6,224 nucleotides of DNA from positions 194 through 6,417 of the forward strand of contig PLBX01000523.1 of assembly GCA_003135495.1 (NCBI GenBank), given 5' to 3'. Below, in pieces: positions 5,632-6,224 of the stretch; the stretch's first letter is position 1, and every line of letters begins with the position of its first letter. This stretch comes from Acidobacteriaceae bacterium. Its GTDB lineage: Bacteria; Acidobacteriota; Terriglobia; Terriglobales; Acidobacteriaceae. Under the pieces are notes generated by a model, which ran no database searches, was not told where the DNA came from, and saw nothing but the letters and a program-made list of their open reading frames with translations. A program made the translations under genes and the position numbers.

Positions 5632-5873
5632 TTCTCTGTTGCTTCTCTTACGATCCGGGCAGCGGCTTGGCTGGCATCCTCTTTGAAAAGCCGCAGAGCG
5701 CGGCGGGGAACACTGATTACGTTTCCAAATCGCAATTGCTTACTAACGCTGAAGGGCTGGACTTTGGTCGATCCAACCGAATCGGGCGCTTCTACGACTT
5801 GGAATATCGTCTTCATCCCGTCTGCTTGAACCACATCACCAATCTCGGGATTGTAATCTGGAAGCTTTGCCAT
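5625..5873 (-). CDS. small unknown passenger protein
   Basis: 82 residues from ATG 5871-5873. I do not recognise the family. The N-terminal two thirds look beta-rich (GDVVQADGMKTIFQVVEAP, then FGNVISVPRRALRLF), like a small SH3- or OB-type barrel, and the end is a charged helix (KEDASQAAARIVREATE). The frame opens further up at a TTG (5922-5924), but that codon lies inside the right terminal repeat, so ATG is preferred; the ribosome binding site is weak (GTGGGAA, about 10 bases upstream). The opposite strand is also open for most of the length but starts in the toxin stop region and lacks protein-like composition. The gene ends convergently with the toxin (7-bp overlap). Confidence 0.55.
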   Translation of the reverse strand: MAKLPDYNPEIGDVVQADGMKTIFQVVEAPDSVGSTKVQPFSVSKQLRFGNVISVPRRALRLFKEDASQAAARIVREATENH

Positions 5874-5919
5874 GCGGACAGTTTCCCACAGGTCAGACTT
5901 GGGCGCTAGCCCTGTGGAT

Positions 5920-5940
5920 TTCAAACTGCACCACTACCGA
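5920..5940 (-). repeat. right terminal inverted repeat
   Basis: On the minus strand it reads TC then GGTAGTGGTGCAGTTTGAA, identical over 21 bases to 3339-3359. Since the transposase remnant points left, this end corresponds to the upstream (IRL-like) end of an IS1-type element. It is now separated from the transposase start by about 1.35 kb of passenger DNA, where intact elements have under about 0.1 kb. Confidence 0.8.
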
Positions 5941-6135
5941 AAATCCACCCCTCTAGCTTTCTGACATTATCTTCATCCGGTTCCCCCAATCCCCGCCCGT
6001 TCATCAGAACTTCCAGCATCCCAAATCCCTACGGTGGCGTCGAGCGCATTGGGAATCCGCGCCAGATGCAAACGCTTGTTCAGGCTATGGGAACAGTTGT
6101 CGAAGTGTCGTTGATTCCGATTAAATGGGGTCACT
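5941..6135 (+). other. flank without a confident gene; possible decayed Xre-type tail
   Basis: The plus frame at 6033-6135 reads GGVERIGNPRQMQTLVQAMG then TVVEVSLIPIKWG, resembling the end of Xre/HigA-type HTH antitoxins (RIxNP..TL..A.A.G..VEV.L.P). No HTH is encoded upstream in this frame, and no start precedes it except ATG 6066, so at most it is a gene remnant. Otherwise I see nothing here. Confidence 0.2.
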
Positions 6136-6224
6136 ATGCCGAAACTCCAGAAGCGCGGCGAGAAGTCGAAGGGTCAGCAGGAACCCGAATCTCTGAAGGG
6201 GAGCAGAGGCTATGGGGTCGCGTG
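6136..6224 (+). CDS. possible start of a gene running off the window
   Basis: ATG 6136 opens a frame to the window end (29 codons visible: MPKLQKRGEKSKGQQEPESL and on). The N-terminus is basic and polar, third codon positions are mostly G or C, and GGGG (6127-6130) sits five bases upstream. It is too short to assign a family; a competing frame, the Xre-like one, is also open here. Confidence 0.3.
   Translation, partial: MPKLQKRGEKSKGQQEPESLKGSRGYGVA

Larger units (their letters stand above)
3339..5940. mobile_element. putative non-autonomous IS1-family-derived element with passenger genes
   Basis: Bounded by a perfect 21-bp inverted repeat (3339-3359 and 5920-5940) that occurs nowhere else I could find in the window. 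The ends start GGTAGTGGTGCAG once the outer TC is set aside, like IS1-family termini (GGT...). The interior contains an N-terminal IS1-family transposase remnant without the catalytic domain, a 271-residue unknown, a toxin-antitoxin operon and a small unknown gene, and is visibly richer in A+T than the flanks, mainly around 4580-4700. The expected 8-9 bp target duplication is not apparent: 3332-3340 (CGAATCGTC) does not match 5939-5947 (GAAAATCCA). It may be an old insertion, or one end may come from another copy. Movement would need a full-length transposase from elsewhere. Confidence 0.65.

Noticed and set aside
5628..5909. Plus-strand frame opposite the small minus-strand gene
   Set aside because: Starts in the toxin stop region without a ribosome binding site; the antisense frame has a more protein-like composition.
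5874..5924. 17-residue extension of the small minus-strand gene from TTG
   Set aside because: The TTG falls within the terminal inverted repeat and has no Shine-Dalgarno.
3332..5947. Target-site duplication flanking the terminal repeats
   Set aside because: Flanks CGAATCGTC and GAAAATCCA share too few positions; shifting the boundary by two bases does not help.

Overview
The window reads as a chromosomal segment of a moderately GC-rich soil-type bacterium, most likely Acidobacteriota. This rests on a CstA-type transporter gene overlapping a Sel_put-family gene, a secreted HAF-repeat protein, and short dispersed repeats of the kind that give spurious 'HPERSEG' and 'ADTPVR' peptides in such genomes. 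The phylum call is inference, since no rRNA or other marker gene is present.

Positions 2-3233 are ordinary chromosomal genes on the plus strand: the 3' part of a cstA-like transporter gene, its small Sel_put/YbdD-like partner (ATGA overlap), ruvC with an intact catalytic tetrad, and a secreted beta-propeller-like HAF protein. Repeat-derived DNA lies at the start of the Sel_put gene, just after it, and at the 3' end of ruvC, where it seems to encode a non-conserved tail.

Positions 3339-5940 differ. A perfect 21-bp inverted repeat occurs once at each end of this 2.6-kb block, and the outer part starts GGTAGTGG, in the style of IS1-family ends. Inside, on the minus strand, is the N-terminal helix-turn-helix part of an IS1-family transposase with no catalytic domain. 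It is followed 11 bp later by a 271-residue protein of unknown function whose Shine-Dalgarno overlaps the transposase stop. Diverging from this pair, on the plus strand, is a Phd/YefM-like antitoxin and RelE/ParE-like toxin operon with a near-consensus promoter and a long, highly structured leader. A small unknown gene on the minus strand converges on the toxin gene. The simplest reading is a non-autonomous IS1-derived element carrying passenger genes, with the toxin-antitoxin pair stabilising it and a full-length IS1-type transposase elsewhere perhaps able to move it. The transposase remnant may now act as a regulator. No clear target-site duplication was found.

Positions 5941-6224 hold no confident gene: a possible decayed Xre-type tail and perhaps the start of a gene running off the window.
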